From positions 744,001 to 808,000 of the forward strand of contig NZ_WVNW01000001.1 in assembly GCF_013179285.1 (NCBI RefSeq): DNA of 64,000 nucleotides. The letters run 5' to 3'. Positions 36,809 to 46,256 of the stretch are shown here, in pieces. This stretch comes from Roseobacter sp. HKCCD6576-2 (lineage in GTDB: Bacteria > Pseudomonadota > Alphaproteobacteria > Rhodobacterales > Rhodobacteraceae). The notes beneath the pieces are model-generated. The model saw only the letters and a list, made by a program, of their open reading frames with translations. It had not been told where the DNA came from and did not search any database. Within the stretch, counting starts at the first letter, position 1. Each line of letters begins with the position of its first letter. The position numbers were made by a program, and so were the translations under genes.

Positions 36809-36865
36809 GCTTCGTTCGATGGCATGACGGGCGGCGCCTTGCAAGCTTCACATCTCTCTGACGGG

Positions 36866-39280
36866 CTAAGGAGCTTGAACACCGGCAGTTGCCATCAAGC
36901 GGGCCGCTTCCTCTTCGACCAACCGCTGCTCCGCGCGGCCCTTAACCGCAATCTTTCCGACTTCTAAAAACAGCGGGGCCGCGAGCGGCGTGATGCGCGG
37001 CAATTTTACATGGTCAATCCGGGTGCCGATCCGCGTGAGCATCCCGTCAATTCGGCCGAAATCCACCATGCCGCGCATCGCCTCGATCCTCGTGATCTCG
37101 AGCATCACGTGGTCGGGGTCGTATTTGCGGAGCGTGTCATAGAGGATATCCGTCGAAAACGTCGCCTGCCGTCCGGTTTTGCGTTTGCCAGCGGGCATGT
37201 TGCGGTCGATCAGCCCGGCGATGATTGCAGCACCTTTGAAGGTGCGTTTCATCACCGCGTTGCCGGAGAGCCAGGTCTCCATCGTTTCTGTGAGGGTCTC
37301 ACGGGAAAACAATGGTTTGGCATCCGGCAAAGGGTCCAGCCCCCAAATCAAGGTTGCATAATCGGTGGAGACAAATCCAAGCGGGTTCAGGCCTTCCTGC
37401 TCCATCCGTTGGGTCAGCAATAGGCCTAAGGTCTGCTGCGCATTCTTGCCCGCAAACCCATAGGCGCAGACATGTTCGCGCCCGTCATGGGGGAAGCTTT
37501 CAACCAGCAGACGGTCGCGCTCGGGTAGGCGCGAGACCTCTCGTTGTAGGGCGAGCCAGTCGCGTGTGTGTTGCGGCAGTGTCGGCCAATCCTCTTGCCG
37601 GAACATCCGCAGAATTCGGTCGGATAACTGGGTGGAAGTGGCGAATTTACTGCCCATGAAGACCGCGACCTTGGGCTTGTCCGATGGGCTTCGGGTAACC
37701 TCGATGGTCATCTCGCGGAGGCCTTCATACCGCACGATCTGACCACCGATCAGAAAGGTATCGCCCTTCACCAAAGTCGCAGCGAAATCCTCCTCGACCT
37801 CCCCCAAAGGCATCCCGCCCCGCGCGTGTTTCAAGCGGACCTTCAGCTTGTCGGAGGCAAGAATAGTGCCGATATTCATTCGGATCTGTCGGCTCGCGCG
37901 GGGGTCACGCAATTGCCACTGTCCATCTGGGCGTTGGACCAGCTTTTGCCAGCGGTCATAAGCCTTTAGCGCATAGCCGCCGGTGGCGCAGAAATCCAGA
38001 CAGCGATCAAAAGTGCCGCGCGGCAGGGTGGCATAGGCGCCGGCTGACGTGACCTCGGCATAGAGATCATCCGCGGCGAACGGGCCTGCGGCGGCGCGGA
38101 TCAAGATATGCTGGCAGAGGACGTCCAGTGGGCCGTCGCCTTTCGGATCGCCGTCCAGATCATGGTCCCGGGCGGCTTCCAGTGCGGCGACGCATTCAAT
38201 GACCTCAAACCGATTCGCGGGCACCATGAGCGCCTTGGAGGGCGCGTTATACCGGTGATTGGCACGGCCAATCCGCTGCACCAGACGTTTGACGTTTTTC
38301 GGCGCGCCGACCTGGATGACCAAGTCAACGTCCCCCCAGTCGATCCCTAGATCGAGCGATCCGGTACAAACAATGGCGCGCAAGTCTCCGGTAACCATCG
38401 CGGCCTCGACTTTCTCGCGCTGCTCACGGGAGAGCGCGCCGTGATGGATGCCGATTGGCAGGTGCTCTTCATTGGCGAGCCAAAGGTGGTGAAAGAAGAT
38501 CTCCGCCTGGGCGCGCGTGTTGTGGAAGATCAGCGTCGTCTTATGGGCTCTGACCTGCTCCAGAACCGCCGGAATTGCATAGCGTCCGCCGCCGCCGGAC
38601 CAGGGCGGGCGCTCCTCGGTCTCCAACATTGAGATGTCGGGGTCAGGGCCAGGATCGGCCTCGAGGATTGCACAAGGATCTGGGTGGCGGGCCAGAATGC
38701 GGGCGATGGCGGGCGGGTCTTCAACCGTCGCCGAGAGGCCCACCCGGCGGAGTCCTGGCGCAAGAGTGGACAGGCGCGACAAGGCCAGCATGAGTTGATC
38801 ACCGCGCTTGGATTCCGCCAGGGCGTGAATCTCATCGACGATCACCCGTTGCAGGTCGTTGAACATATGGCCCGCGTCTTCGTAAGAAGTCAGAAGCGCC
38901 AGGCTTTCCGGTGTCGTGAGCAGGATATGCGGCGGATCGGCCCGCTGACGTTTTCTTTGGGTTTGGGTCGTGTCCCCGGTCCGGTCTTCAATGCGGATCG
39001 GCAGGCCGATTTCATCCACCGGCGTGCGCAGGTTGCGCTTGATATCTGCGGCCAGGGCTTTCAGCGGCGAGATATAGAGCGTGTGGAGACCCTGATGGGT
39101 GCCATCGGCCAATTCGGCCAGCGTCGGCAGAAACCCGGCCATGGTTTTGCCGCCGCCCGTAGGCGCGATGAGAAGTTGGCAGGGCTCTCGTGAGAGCTCC
39201 AACATCTGCTGTTGATGCGGATGAATGGTCCAGCCGCGTTTGGTGAACCAATCGGTGATATTCGGGGGCAACGCCGTCAT
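36866..39280 (-). CDS. Ligase-associated DNA damage response DEXH-box helicase (Lhr-like)
   Basis: This is an 804-residue superfamily 2 helicase. Motif I APTGGGKT lies at 39-46, motif Ia YISPLKALAAD near 69-79, motif II DEIH at 149-152, motif III LSATVED near 178-184 and motif VI QRIGRANHR near 336-344. An Lhr-type C-terminal region follows. The family occurs with an ATP-dependent ligase and an MBL-fold exonuclease. Neither is next to it in this window, since the upstream gene is the tad-linked ATPase. It is probably co-transcribed with pdeM. Confidence 0.92.
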   Translation of the reverse strand: MTALPPNITDWFTKRGWTIHPHQQQMLELSREPCQLLIAPTGGGKTMAGFLPTLAELADGTHQGLHTLYISPLKALAADIKRNLRTPVDEIGLPIRIEDRTGDTTQTQRKRQRADPPHILLTTPESLALLTSYEDAGHMFNDLQRVIVDEIHALAESKRGDQLMLALSRLSTLAPGLRRVGLSATVEDPPAIARILARHPDPCAILEADPGPDPDISMLETEERPPWSGGGGRYAIPAVLEQVRAHKTTLIFHNTRAQAEIFFHHLWLANEEHLPIGIHHGALSREQREKVEAAMVTGDLRAIVCTGSLDLGIDWGDVDLVIQVGAPKNVKRLVQRIGRANHRYNAPSKALMVPANRFEVIECVAALEAARDHDLDGDPKGDGPLDVLCQHILIRAAAGPFAADDLYAEVTSAGAYATLPRGTFDRCLDFCATGGYALKAYDRWQKLVQRPDGQWQLRDPRASRQIRMNIGTILASDKLKVRLKHARGGMPLGEVEEDFAATLVKGDTFLIGGQIVRYEGLREMTIEVTRSPSDKPKVAVFMGSKFATSTQLSDRILRMFRQEDWPTLPQHTRDWLALQREVSRLPERDRLLVESFPHDGREHVCAYGFAGKNAQQTLGLLLTQRMEQEGLNPLGFVSTDYATLIWGLDPLPDAKPLFSRETLTETMETWLSGNAVMKRTFKGAAIIAGLIDRNMPAGKRKTGRQATFSTDILYDTLRKYDPDHVMLEITRIEAMRGMVDFGRIDGMLTRIGTRIDHVKLPRITPLAAPLFLEVGKIAVKGRAEQRLVEEEAARLMATAGVQAP

Positions 39281-39416
39281 ACCACAGAGATAAAGCGTAG
39301 GCGCGTGGCGGTCAGCCCCTTTAGCACGTGACGGTGGCGCAAGGCGGCGTCATCGACGAGGGGAGGCGGCCCGGCAGCTTCATCTAAGCACATCCGGTGC
39401 AGCGACAGGGGCCAGA
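39281..39416. other. 136-bp gap between the tad-linked ATPase and the helicase
   Basis: No gene or terminator is convincing. A 60-codon minus-strand frame (39277-39459) crosses it but begins inside the ATPase gene and shows no recognisable domain. Confidence 0.5.
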
Positions 39417-40739
39417 TCAGTGGATAATGGCTTCCTCTTTGACGTACATGTTCTCCCACGCGCGGTCGATCAGATCGGGGCGCATCTGATATGGGATGCC
39501 CTCGAATTCGCAGATCGCAATCAACTGATCGATCAGGAAGTTCGCGTGGTAGTTGGCATAGACATTGTTAATCTTCGGGTAGCGCACTTTCAGCATATGA
39601 ACGAGGCTTTCCTCGTTTAGCGGCACTTTCTTCTTGCGTGCGACCATGGCGAAGACTTTCAGGAATTCCTCCTGCGTCGGGCCATCAATCTTCACCTTGA
39701 AGAAGATTCGGCGCAGCGCCGCTTGGTCGAACAATTCATTCGGGTGGAAGTTGGTGGAGAAGATCACAAGCGTGTCGAACGGCACTTCGAATTTCTCACC
39801 CGACTGGAGGGCGAGAATGTCATAGGCGTTCTCCATCGGTACAATCCACCGGTTGATCAGCGCCTGAGGCGGCTCCTCCTGGCGGCCAAGGTCGTCGACG
39901 ATGAAGACGCCGCCGGTGGATTTCAGCTGCAAGCTGGCCTGGTAGGTGCGGCTGACGGCGTTGTAGTTCAGATCCAGCATGTTCAGCATCAACTCGCCGC
40001 CGGTCATCACCGTGGGGCGCTTGCAGAGCAGATAGCGCGTGTCAAACCGGGCCGACGCTTTACGAAGGCTACTATGTGCTGTCGCGTCAGTGTCTTCGAT
40101 CGGCGTGTGCACGATCGGGTCAAAGAGCGTAATGACCTGACCGGCATAGGCCAGCGCGCGGGGAATATAGATCGTGTCGCCCATTGCGGAACGGATGCCT
40201 TCAGCGATGGAGGATTTGCCGTTGCCGGGCGGCCCGTAGAGCAAGACCGAGCGGCCAGAGCCGACAGCAGGCCCAAGCTGATCGATCATGCCATCTGGCA
40301 GGATCAGATGACCCATGGATTTTTCCAGCATGTCGCGGGTCAGGTGGATGTCTCGGATCGACTGCCGCTTCACCTGGATTTTGTAGTCATCCAATGGCAC
40401 TGGCATCGCGCCATAGTATTCGGACTGGCTCAATGCATCGAGGGCGCGGGCTTTGCCATTGTCGGTCAGTTGAAAGCCCATCTCCGAGCCAGACGTCGCA
40501 TGCAAGGTTCCGGTTGCTTGAAGAAGGCTCATATCGCGCGCCATATCGATCAACCCTTGCGTCAGGGTCAGAGGCAGACAGATCGCCTCGGAAATCTCCG
40601 TCGCGGTCTCCACATTCTTGCGGAAGATGGTCTTTAGCAGGATATCGCGCATCATCACGATGGGAAGGCCTGTATCCCCCAATTTGCGCAGGGCAGGGGG
40701 GGCAAAACCTTCGGAGCTTGATGGTGTCTGAATATTCAT
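39417..40739 (-). CDS. AAA family ATPase at the end of the tad locus
   Basis: This is a 440-residue protein. An N-terminal region of about 150 residues has winged-helix-like character (SEAICLPLTLTQGLIDMARD). It is followed by a P-loop ATPase domain with Walker A GPPGNGKS at 169-176 and Walker B GGVFIVDD at 276-283. The C-terminal helical lid ends in REWEN-like DRAWENMYVKEE. It lies last in the run of pilus genes, 87 bp after the CpaA peptidase gene. The link with Flp pili is by position only. The name AAA ATPase is as far as sequence allows. Confidence 0.8.
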   Translation of the reverse strand: MNIQTPSSSEGFAPPALRKLGDTGLPIVMMRDILLKTIFRKNVETATEISEAICLPLTLTQGLIDMARDMSLLQATGTLHATSGSEMGFQLTDNGKARALDALSQSEYYGAMPVPLDDYKIQVKRQSIRDIHLTRDMLEKSMGHLILPDGMIDQLGPAVGSGRSVLLYGPPGNGKSSIAEGIRSAMGDTIYIPRALAYAGQVITLFDPIVHTPIEDTDATAHSSLRKASARFDTRYLLCKRPTVMTGGELMLNMLDLNYNAVSRTYQASLQLKSTGGVFIVDDLGRQEEPPQALINRWIVPMENAYDILALQSGEKFEVPFDTLVIFSTNFHPNELFDQAALRRIFFKVKIDGPTQEEFLKVFAMVARKKKVPLNEESLVHMLKVRYPKINNVYANYHANFLIDQLIAICEFEGIPYQMRPDLIDRAWENMYVKEEAIIH

Positions 40740-40826
40740 AGCGGGCCCTCTAACTGGCGCGATTTTGCCGGACGAATGCGGCGTAACCTAGGCGGCACGG
40801 CTTGAAATTGCGTCAATTTTTGCGGC

Positions 40827-41324
40827 TCAGGCCCATAGTCCCAAACCGAGCACCAAGTAAATCGCCAGAGCACCGGCCAGAGCCACGCCCATCGGGAAAA
40901 GCTTGCCCCGATCCCAAGAGACCCAATCCGGCGTTGCGCGCCGCACCGCTGGCACGCGCGAGGCACCGCGATGGGTCAGCCAAGAGCCGATGAGGACCAG
41001 GGAGAAGAGCATCAGGAAGAACAGCGCATCGCCCGTCGCAATAAAGGGGGCCATAGCCGCCGCGAATTTCGCATCGCCCGCGCCGACGAGGCCAAGCGAG
41101 GAGACCACAAAACCGACCAACAAGACACCGCCAAGCTGTGCAAGACGCCAGAGATACGTGTCGAATGGGAGAAGGAGCAGGCCACCGATCAGGAAGACCC
41201 CCGCCAGGGCGAGGACCGCGACATTGGGAATACGCATCTCACGCAGGTCAGACCAGGCGACCCAGATGCAGATCGGTACGACGAAGGGCAGGAACCAAGC
41301 GGCTTCGGAAAAGGTTAACGACAT
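40827..41324 (-). CDS. cpaA: Prepilin peptidase (CpaA/TadV family)
   Basis: This is a 165-residue membrane aspartic protease that removes the leader of Flp pilins. It has about five or six hydrophobic segments. Catalytic aspartates are in WSDLREMRIPN (about residue 25) and in the GxGD motif GAGDAKF (about residue 75). The length is right for the short CpaA/TadV group that lacks the methylase domain. Its start overlaps the stop of the TPR lipoprotein gene by one base. Confidence 0.93.
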   Translation of the reverse strand: MSLTFSEAAWFLPFVVPICIWVAWSDLREMRIPNVAVLALAGVFLIGGLLLLPFDTYLWRLAQLGGVLLVGFVVSSLGLVGAGDAKFAAAMAPFIATGDALFFLMLFSLVLIGSWLTHRGASRVPAVRRATPDWVSWDRGKLFPMGVALAGALAIYLVLGLGLWA

Positions 41325-42181
41325 CAGTTGCGCACCTCCGTATCAAGCGCACGGAGGGCCCGCACGGCGGCGTCGAAATGCTGCGGATGGGTGTCGATTG
41401 CTTCGGCCAAAAGACCGCGGCCAATATCCACATCGCCTTGGCGGATAGCGGCGAGTGCCGCGGTATGGAGCAACTGCGCGCGCTCAATCTGCGTCATTTG
41501 CACCAGCGGCAGATTGTAGTTGCCCCGCGCAGCCCGCGCCAAAACAAGGTTGTTCTTGGCGGTGAAGAGATCGGGGTCATAGGTGATCGCCTCGGTAAAC
41601 AGGCGTTCGGCAGCTTCGGTGTCGCCACGTGTGAGCTTGGAGAAGCCCCAATTGTTCAGAACACTCGCGGGCCGGGTCGTGAGACCCACAGCCGTCTCAT
41701 AAAAGCTGTCCGCATTGGACCATTCTTGGTTGCTATCGGCCACCATCGCTTCGAGTCGGTAGCGTTCATATGTCTCGAAGGTGGGTGGAACCAGATCAAG
41801 CTGCGCTTCGGCCTGATCCCAGTCACTGTTGCGGATCAGCGCGTCGGCATAGTCTACCCGGTCTTGGGCGGTCGCTTCCGGATGTTCCGCGATGTCGCGC
41901 CATACAACGCCCGCTTCGGCCGCCCGTCCAGCGCGGATCAAGCTGTGACCCAGGCCCCGCTGCAGATCCAGCCGGTCAGGCTGTTCTCGCGTCGCTCGGC
42001 GAAAATAGGTGACCGCCTCGTCAGGGTCGGCGACGGTGAGCATGATGTCGTTGAGATTGGTCTCATCGATAACATTCATACTGTCCATCGCGCGCTCCAC
42101 ATCGGCGCGTTCGGAATTGCCACAAGCGGCGAGTCCCAGGGACAAGCCGACAACCAGAGAAACCCGGGTAGTCAGGCGCAT
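41324..42181 (-). CDS. TPR lipoprotein of the tad locus
   Basis: This is a 285-residue exported lipoprotein with a lipobox LAAC at residues 17-20. Tetratricopeptide repeats cover about 50-260, with units such as ADPDEAVTYFRRATREQPDRLDLQRG, EWSNADSFYETAVGL and GDTEAAERLFTEAITYDPD. It resembles TadD, a pilotin-like assembly protein. It is distinct from the second TPR lipoprotein just upstream (25 bp). Which of the two is the functional TadD is not decided by sequence. Confidence 0.82.
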   Translation of the reverse strand: MRLTTRVSLVVGLSLGLAACGNSERADVERAMDSMNVIDETNLNDIMLTVADPDEAVTYFRRATREQPDRLDLQRGLGHSLIRAGRAAEAGVVWRDIAEHPEATAQDRVDYADALIRNSDWDQAEAQLDLVPPTFETYERYRLEAMVADSNQEWSNADSFYETAVGLTTRPASVLNNWGFSKLTRGDTEAAERLFTEAITYDPDLFTAKNNLVLARAARGNYNLPLVQMTQIERAQLLHTAALAAIRQGDVDIGRGLLAEAIDTHPQHFDAAVRALRALDTEVRN

Positions 42182-42205
42182 AGGCGACCTCTTACTGCTC
42201 GATCG

Positions 42206-42784
42206 CTATGTTCTTGGTGTGTCGGTAAGGATCCAAACCCCTCCGCCCCGACGCTCCAAATCATAGCGGTTTTCGTTGTTTTCAGGAATATACCCCGAAT
42301 TTTCCATTCTTGCGATAGCGAGCCTTAAGTTTTCGCGGATGGAGTCCGATTGGCCACTATCGAGGGCAAAAGCGTGCTGAAACACCTGCCGCGCTTCGCC
42401 ATATTCGCCCCGTTCCATCAAGACGACGCCGAGATTGTTCCAGGATGGTGGGAAGTCGGGATCTTCTTCGACCGCGCGGCGGAGCCAGGTTTCGGCTTGG
42501 CCTAAACGGCCGAGCTGTAGATTTGCGGAACCAAGGGCCGAGAAATGTGCGCCAGAGGGGCCGTCTTCCGCCGTCGCGCGCATATACGCCCTGAGCGCCA
42601 GCTCATATTCGCCAGCCTCCATCAAGCGATGGCCAACGATGAGCCCATCGACCGCGTCGCGCAGCACATGGGTGCCGGCGGGTGCGGCCAAACCCTGGCG
42701 GTCCGCGCCCAAACGGCTGGTCGCCTGGTGACCACAGGCGGCCAGCCCAAGAATTGTTGTGGAAATGATGAGCCCCCGCATCAT
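42206..42784 (-). CDS. tadD: TadD-like TPR lipoprotein
   Basis: This is a 192-residue lipoprotein with a lipobox LAAC at residues 14-17. Tetratricopeptide repeats lie in the middle: EAGEYELALRAYMRATAEDGPS, QLGRLGQAETWLRRAVEEDPD and ERGEYGEARQVFQHAFALD. The central repeats and size fit TadD of Flp pilus assembly. GGAG precedes the ATGATG start by about 10 bp. It follows tadC by 33 bp and is probably in the same transcript. Confidence 0.85.
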   Translation of the reverse strand: MMRGLIISTTILGLAACGHQATSRLGADRQGLAAPAGTHVLRDAVDGLIVGHRLMEAGEYELALRAYMRATAEDGPSGAHFSALGSANLQLGRLGQAETWLRRAVEEDPDFPPSWNNLGVVLMERGEYGEARQVFQHAFALDSGQSDSIRENLRLAIARMENSGYIPENNENRYDLERRGGGVWILTDTPRT

Positions 42785-42817
42785 GATCCTAATCTCCTTG
42801 GTTGGATTGCCTCCGCA

Positions 42818-43795
42818 TTAGCCTCCGCCAAGGTTTTGCGCGATGCCATAGACCGATGGGCCGATCAGAATGATCAACAGCGGCGGTACACAGAACATCA
42901 TCGTGCCGAGTGTCAGTTTGGTCGGGAGTTTGTTGGCTTTCTCTTCGGCACGCAACACGCGTTTGTCGCGCATCTCGGCGGCATAGACCCGGAGCGCTTC
43001 GGCCACGGAGGTGCCGAAAGTCGCTGATTGGATCAACACGGTGACGAAGCTATTCACATCCTGAATATCGACCCGCTCGCCCATATCGCGCAACACTTTG
43101 GTTTTGTCTTTGCCGGCCTTCATCTCATAAGCGACCATTTCAAACTCTTCGCAAAGAGCGGGGTAGGCCGCGCGCATCTCTTTCGCGACACGGATGATGG
43201 ATTGGTCGAGTGACTGACCCGCCTCAACGCAGACCAACATCAGGTCAAGCGCATCCGGAAAGCCCTGGGTGATCTCTTCGGCGCGGGTCTGAACCCGTTT
43301 TGTGACCCAATACTTCGGCAGGTAATACCCGACCGCCCCCGGGATTAGGACCGACATGATCGAGGCTTGGGCACTAAGCCCAGGCGCCACCAGCACATAG
43401 ATCGAGCCGAGCGCCAGAAAGCCGAGGCCAAGGGCGAATTGGGCAAAGTGGAAGGTTTGCACAGCCCCTTTCGAGCGGTAACCCGCACGGATCAAGGTCA
43501 GGCGCATCTGGCTCAGTTCGTCGATATCCTGTGGCTCGAGGAATTGCGAAAACCGATCCAGTCGCTGGTCCTTGCCGCCAATCCGTAGCGCTCGGCGGGA
43601 CTCTTGGTCACCGGCACCGTTTTGCATATCGCGCAGCTTATCAAGCGGGTCCTTTTTCCGGAACAGAATGGCTGGAAGGGCGACGATGACCAAAAGGAGG
43701 CCAAGGCCACCGACCAAAATCAGCGGGCCAAGATCGCCAAGGGCGCCGGTCACGGCCTCATTGATTTGAGTCAGAAGGTTTCGAATGAAGTCCAT
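42818..43795 (-). CDS. tadC: Flp pilus assembly inner-membrane protein TadC
   Basis: This is a 325-residue type II secretion system F-like protein. Membrane helices lie near residues 20-45, 120-150 and 295-320. The conserved cytoplasmic T2SSF domain contains FPDALDLMLVCVEAGQSLDQSI near 180-201 and LIQSATFGTSVAEALRVYAAEMR near 248-270. It partners with TadB as the inner-membrane platform. A 14-bp gap separates it from tadB. Confidence 0.94.
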   Translation of the reverse strand: MDFIRNLLTQINEAVTGALGDLGPLILVGGLGLLLVIVALPAILFRKKDPLDKLRDMQNGAGDQESRRALRIGGKDQRLDRFSQFLEPQDIDELSQMRLTLIRAGYRSKGAVQTFHFAQFALGLGFLALGSIYVLVAPGLSAQASIMSVLIPGAVGYYLPKYWVTKRVQTRAEEITQGFPDALDLMLVCVEAGQSLDQSIIRVAKEMRAAYPALCEEFEMVAYEMKAGKDKTKVLRDMGERVDIQDVNSFVTVLIQSATFGTSVAEALRVYAAEMRDKRVLRAEEKANKLPTKLTLGTMMFCVPPLLIILIGPSVYGIAQNLGGG

Positions 43796-43809
43796 CGGTT
43801 AACCCGCCT

Positions 43810-44778
43810 TTACACTTTGATGTTGACCATCATGCGCATGAAAATGACGTTCACGAACAACATCACCCCAACAACAGCACAAGCTGGGATAAAGACTGGG
43901 CTGTTCATCACGTCGCTATAATAATCGGGCTGCATCACGTTGATGCCGATCAGGCATAGGATCGGGAAAACCGAGAGGAACATCCCTGACCACTTCGCCT
44001 CGGCAGTGATCGCTTTCACCCGGCGGAACAGTTTGAACCGCGCGCGGATCACATTTGCCAAGCCAGCCAGGATCTCTGCAAGGTTGCCGCCGGAGGTCTG
44101 CTGAATGCCAACAGCGACCGCCATGAAACGCAAGTCTTGCAGGTCCAAACGTTCAGCCATGTTTTCGATGCTTTCCGCGATATCGCGGCCATAGGCAGCT
44201 TCGTCAGCAATGATGCCCAGTTCCGAGCCAAGCGGATCGGCTACCTCTTTCGCAACCGTGTTGATGGCCGAGACAAACGGGTGCCCCACGCGCAGCGAGC
44301 GCACCATCAACTCCACCGCGTCGGGCAGTTGTTCCTCGATCATTGCGATGCGTTTTTTGGCTTTGGAGTTCACCCAGTAATACACACCGCCGACGCCCAT
44401 CCCGACCGACACCAACAGGCGGATCGGCAAGGATGCCCCTGTCAACAGAGTCAGCAGCAAAAAGGCGACCATCGTCATGCCGATCATAACCAAGATGAGC
44501 TGTTGCGGCGTGAAGGCGATATTGGCCTTCTGCGCTTTGTCGGCGATCAACGAGTAGAGAGGGATCGTGCGGGACTTGGTGTGTTGGTCCAGCTCTTTGC
44601 GGAGCTTGGCCAGGACATCCTCCCGCGAGGACCCTTTTTCGAGCATGGTCAGCCGTCGGTTGACCCGAGCGTTGAAGCTAATCGATTTGCCAAAAACCAT
44701 CAGATACACGCCGTTGACCAGCATGATCACGCCGACGAATATGCCGATATAAATGAGGGGTTCGATGCTGATTTGCAT
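43810..44778 (-). CDS. tadB: Flp pilus assembly inner-membrane protein TadB
   Basis: This is a 322-residue T2SSF-domain protein with an N-terminal membrane helix (about 8-28), two central helices (about 95-130) and one or two C-terminal helices. The T2SSF core includes QLPDAVELMVRSLRVGHPFVSAI near 147-169 and VGIQQTSGGNLAEILAGLANVIR near 213-235. It is encoded 6 bp after cpaF and upstream of its partner tadC. Confidence 0.95.
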   Translation of the reverse strand: MQISIEPLIYIGIFVGVIMLVNGVYLMVFGKSISFNARVNRRLTMLEKGSSREDVLAKLRKELDQHTKSRTIPLYSLIADKAQKANIAFTPQQLILVMIGMTMVAFLLLTLLTGASLPIRLLVSVGMGVGGVYYWVNSKAKKRIAMIEEQLPDAVELMVRSLRVGHPFVSAINTVAKEVADPLGSELGIIADEAAYGRDIAESIENMAERLDLQDLRFMAVAVGIQQTSGGNLAEILAGLANVIRARFKLFRRVKAITAEAKWSGMFLSVFPILCLIGINVMQPDYYSDVMNSPVFIPACAVVGVMLFVNVIFMRMMVNIKV

Positions 44779-44784
44779 GACAGC

Positions 44785-46242
44785 TTACTCCGCCGCGACA
44801 GGGTCGTAGATGGACATGGGCAGGTCGTAGCCCCATTGCTTGAAGCGTTCCGAATAGTGCGAACGCACGCCACAAGCGGTGAACCGACCGATGATCGTGC
44901 CGTCAGGTTTCAGGCCCAAACGCTGATAGCGGAAGACCTCCTGCATCGAGATCACTTCGCCTTCCATGCCCGTCACCTCGGTGATCGAGACCATGCGGCG
45001 TGAGCCGTCCTGCAAACGGCTGGCCTGCACAATCAGGTTCACCGCCGAAGAGATCTGCGCGCGAACGGCCTTGATCGGCATCTCGATACCCGACATGGCA
45101 ATCATGTTTTCCAAGCGCGAACAGGCATCTCGCGCTGAGTTGGCGTGGATCGTGGTCATCGACCCGTCATGGCCGGTGTTCATCGCCTGCAGCATGTCGA
45201 TCACCTCATCGCCGCGGGTTTCCCCCACGATGATCCGGTCGGGTCGCATCCGAAGCGCGTTCCGCAAACAATCGCGTTGTGTAACGGCACCTTTGCCTTC
45301 GACATTCGGCGGACGGCTCTCCATCCGACCCACGTGAATCTGTTGAAGCTGAAGTTCCGCCGTATCCTCGATCGTCAAGATCCGCTCGGAATTGTCGATG
45401 AAGCTCGAAAGCGCGTTCAGCGTCGTGGTTTTACCGGAGCCCGTCCCGCCCGAAACAATCACGTTCAGGCGTGTGGCAACGGCAGCTTGAAGATACGCCG
45501 CCATTTCCTCGGAAAACGCGCCGAATTTCACGAGGTCATCGACGCCCAGCTTCTCCTTCTTGAACTTACGAATGGAGACCAAGCTGCCATCCACGGCGAC
45601 CGGCGGGACCATCGCGTTGAAACGCGAGCCGTCTTTGAGGCGCGCGTCCACATGCGGGTTCGATTCGTCGACGCGACGACCAACGGCCGATACGATCTTG
45701 TCGATGATCCGCAGCAGGTGCCGCTCGTCTTTGAACCGCACATCGGAGAGTGTCAGCTTGCCGTCACGTTCCACAAAGACGCGATTTGGGCCGTTCACCA
45801 GGATATCGTTGACGGTGTCGTCCTTCAGCAGTGGCTCAAGTGGGCCAAGGCCGGTCACTTCGTCGAAGAGTTCAGTTTGCAGGGTCTGACGGTCTTCGCG
45901 GTTCAAGACCACACCCATCTCCGCCAGTTCCTCGGACGTGATCGCGCTGATCTCGGCCTTCAATTCTGTGTCTTTCGCGCCTTCGAGCGCCGAGAGATTC
46001 AGGTTTTCGAGGAGACGGTGGTGCATTTCCGTCTTGATTTCGTCGAGGCGCAAGCGACGCTTTTTCTCTTTGTCGAGATTTGCGACCTCAGCGGCGGGTT
46101 TTGCAGGCTGATCTGGTGCCGGTTGTTTCCGCTGCACTTTCGGCTGCGGGGCTTCTACACCACCCAGCGGCACACCGCTCGCGGTTTCGCCGGCCTGCGC
46201 AGCAGGTCGCGCCGCCACCGGTTTTTTGTATTTCGAGAACAT
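44785..46242 (-). CDS. cpaF: Flp pilus assembly secretion ATPase CpaF/TadA
   Basis: This is a 485-residue hexameric motor ATPase. A disordered, Pro/Ala/Lys-rich N-terminus (1-65) is followed by an N-terminal domain. The RecA-like domain has Walker A GGTGSGKT at 265-272, Asp box-like [11 protein letters not shown], Walker [13 protein letters not shown] and the His box [23 protein letters not shown] ribosome site precedes the ATG. It lies 14 bp after cpaE. Confidence 0.97.
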   Translation of the reverse strand: MFSKYKKPVAARPAAQAGETASGVPLGGVEAPQPKVQRKQPAPDQPAKPAAEVANLDKEKKRRLRLDEIKTEMHHRLLENLNLSALEGAKDTELKAEISAITSEELAEMGVVLNREDRQTLQTELFDEVTGLGPLEPLLKDDTVNDILVNGPNRVFVERDGKLTLSDVRFKDERHLLRIIDKIVSAVGRRVDESNPHVDARLKDGSRFNAMVPPVAVDGSLVSIRKFKKEKLGVDDLVKFGAFSEEMAAYLQAAVATRLNVIVSGGTGSGKTTTLNALSSFIDNSERILTIEDTAELQLQQIHVGRMESRPPNVEGKGAVTQRDCLRNALRMRPDRIIVGETRGDEVIDMLQAMNTGHDGSMTTIHANSARDACSRLENMIAMSGIEMPIKAVRAQISSAVNLIVQASRLQDGSRRMVSITEVTGMEGEVISMQEVFRYQRLGLKPDGTIIGRFTACGVRSHYSERFKQWGYDLPMSIYDPVAAE

Positions 46243-46256
46243 GGCTCTGGTCTCCC

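Noticed and set aside
39277-39459. 60-codon minus-strand frame between the AAA ATPase and the helicase
   Set aside because: It begins inside the ATPase gene and shows no domain or membrane segment. It was considered as a remnant of the missing DNA ligase, but no ligase motif is present.
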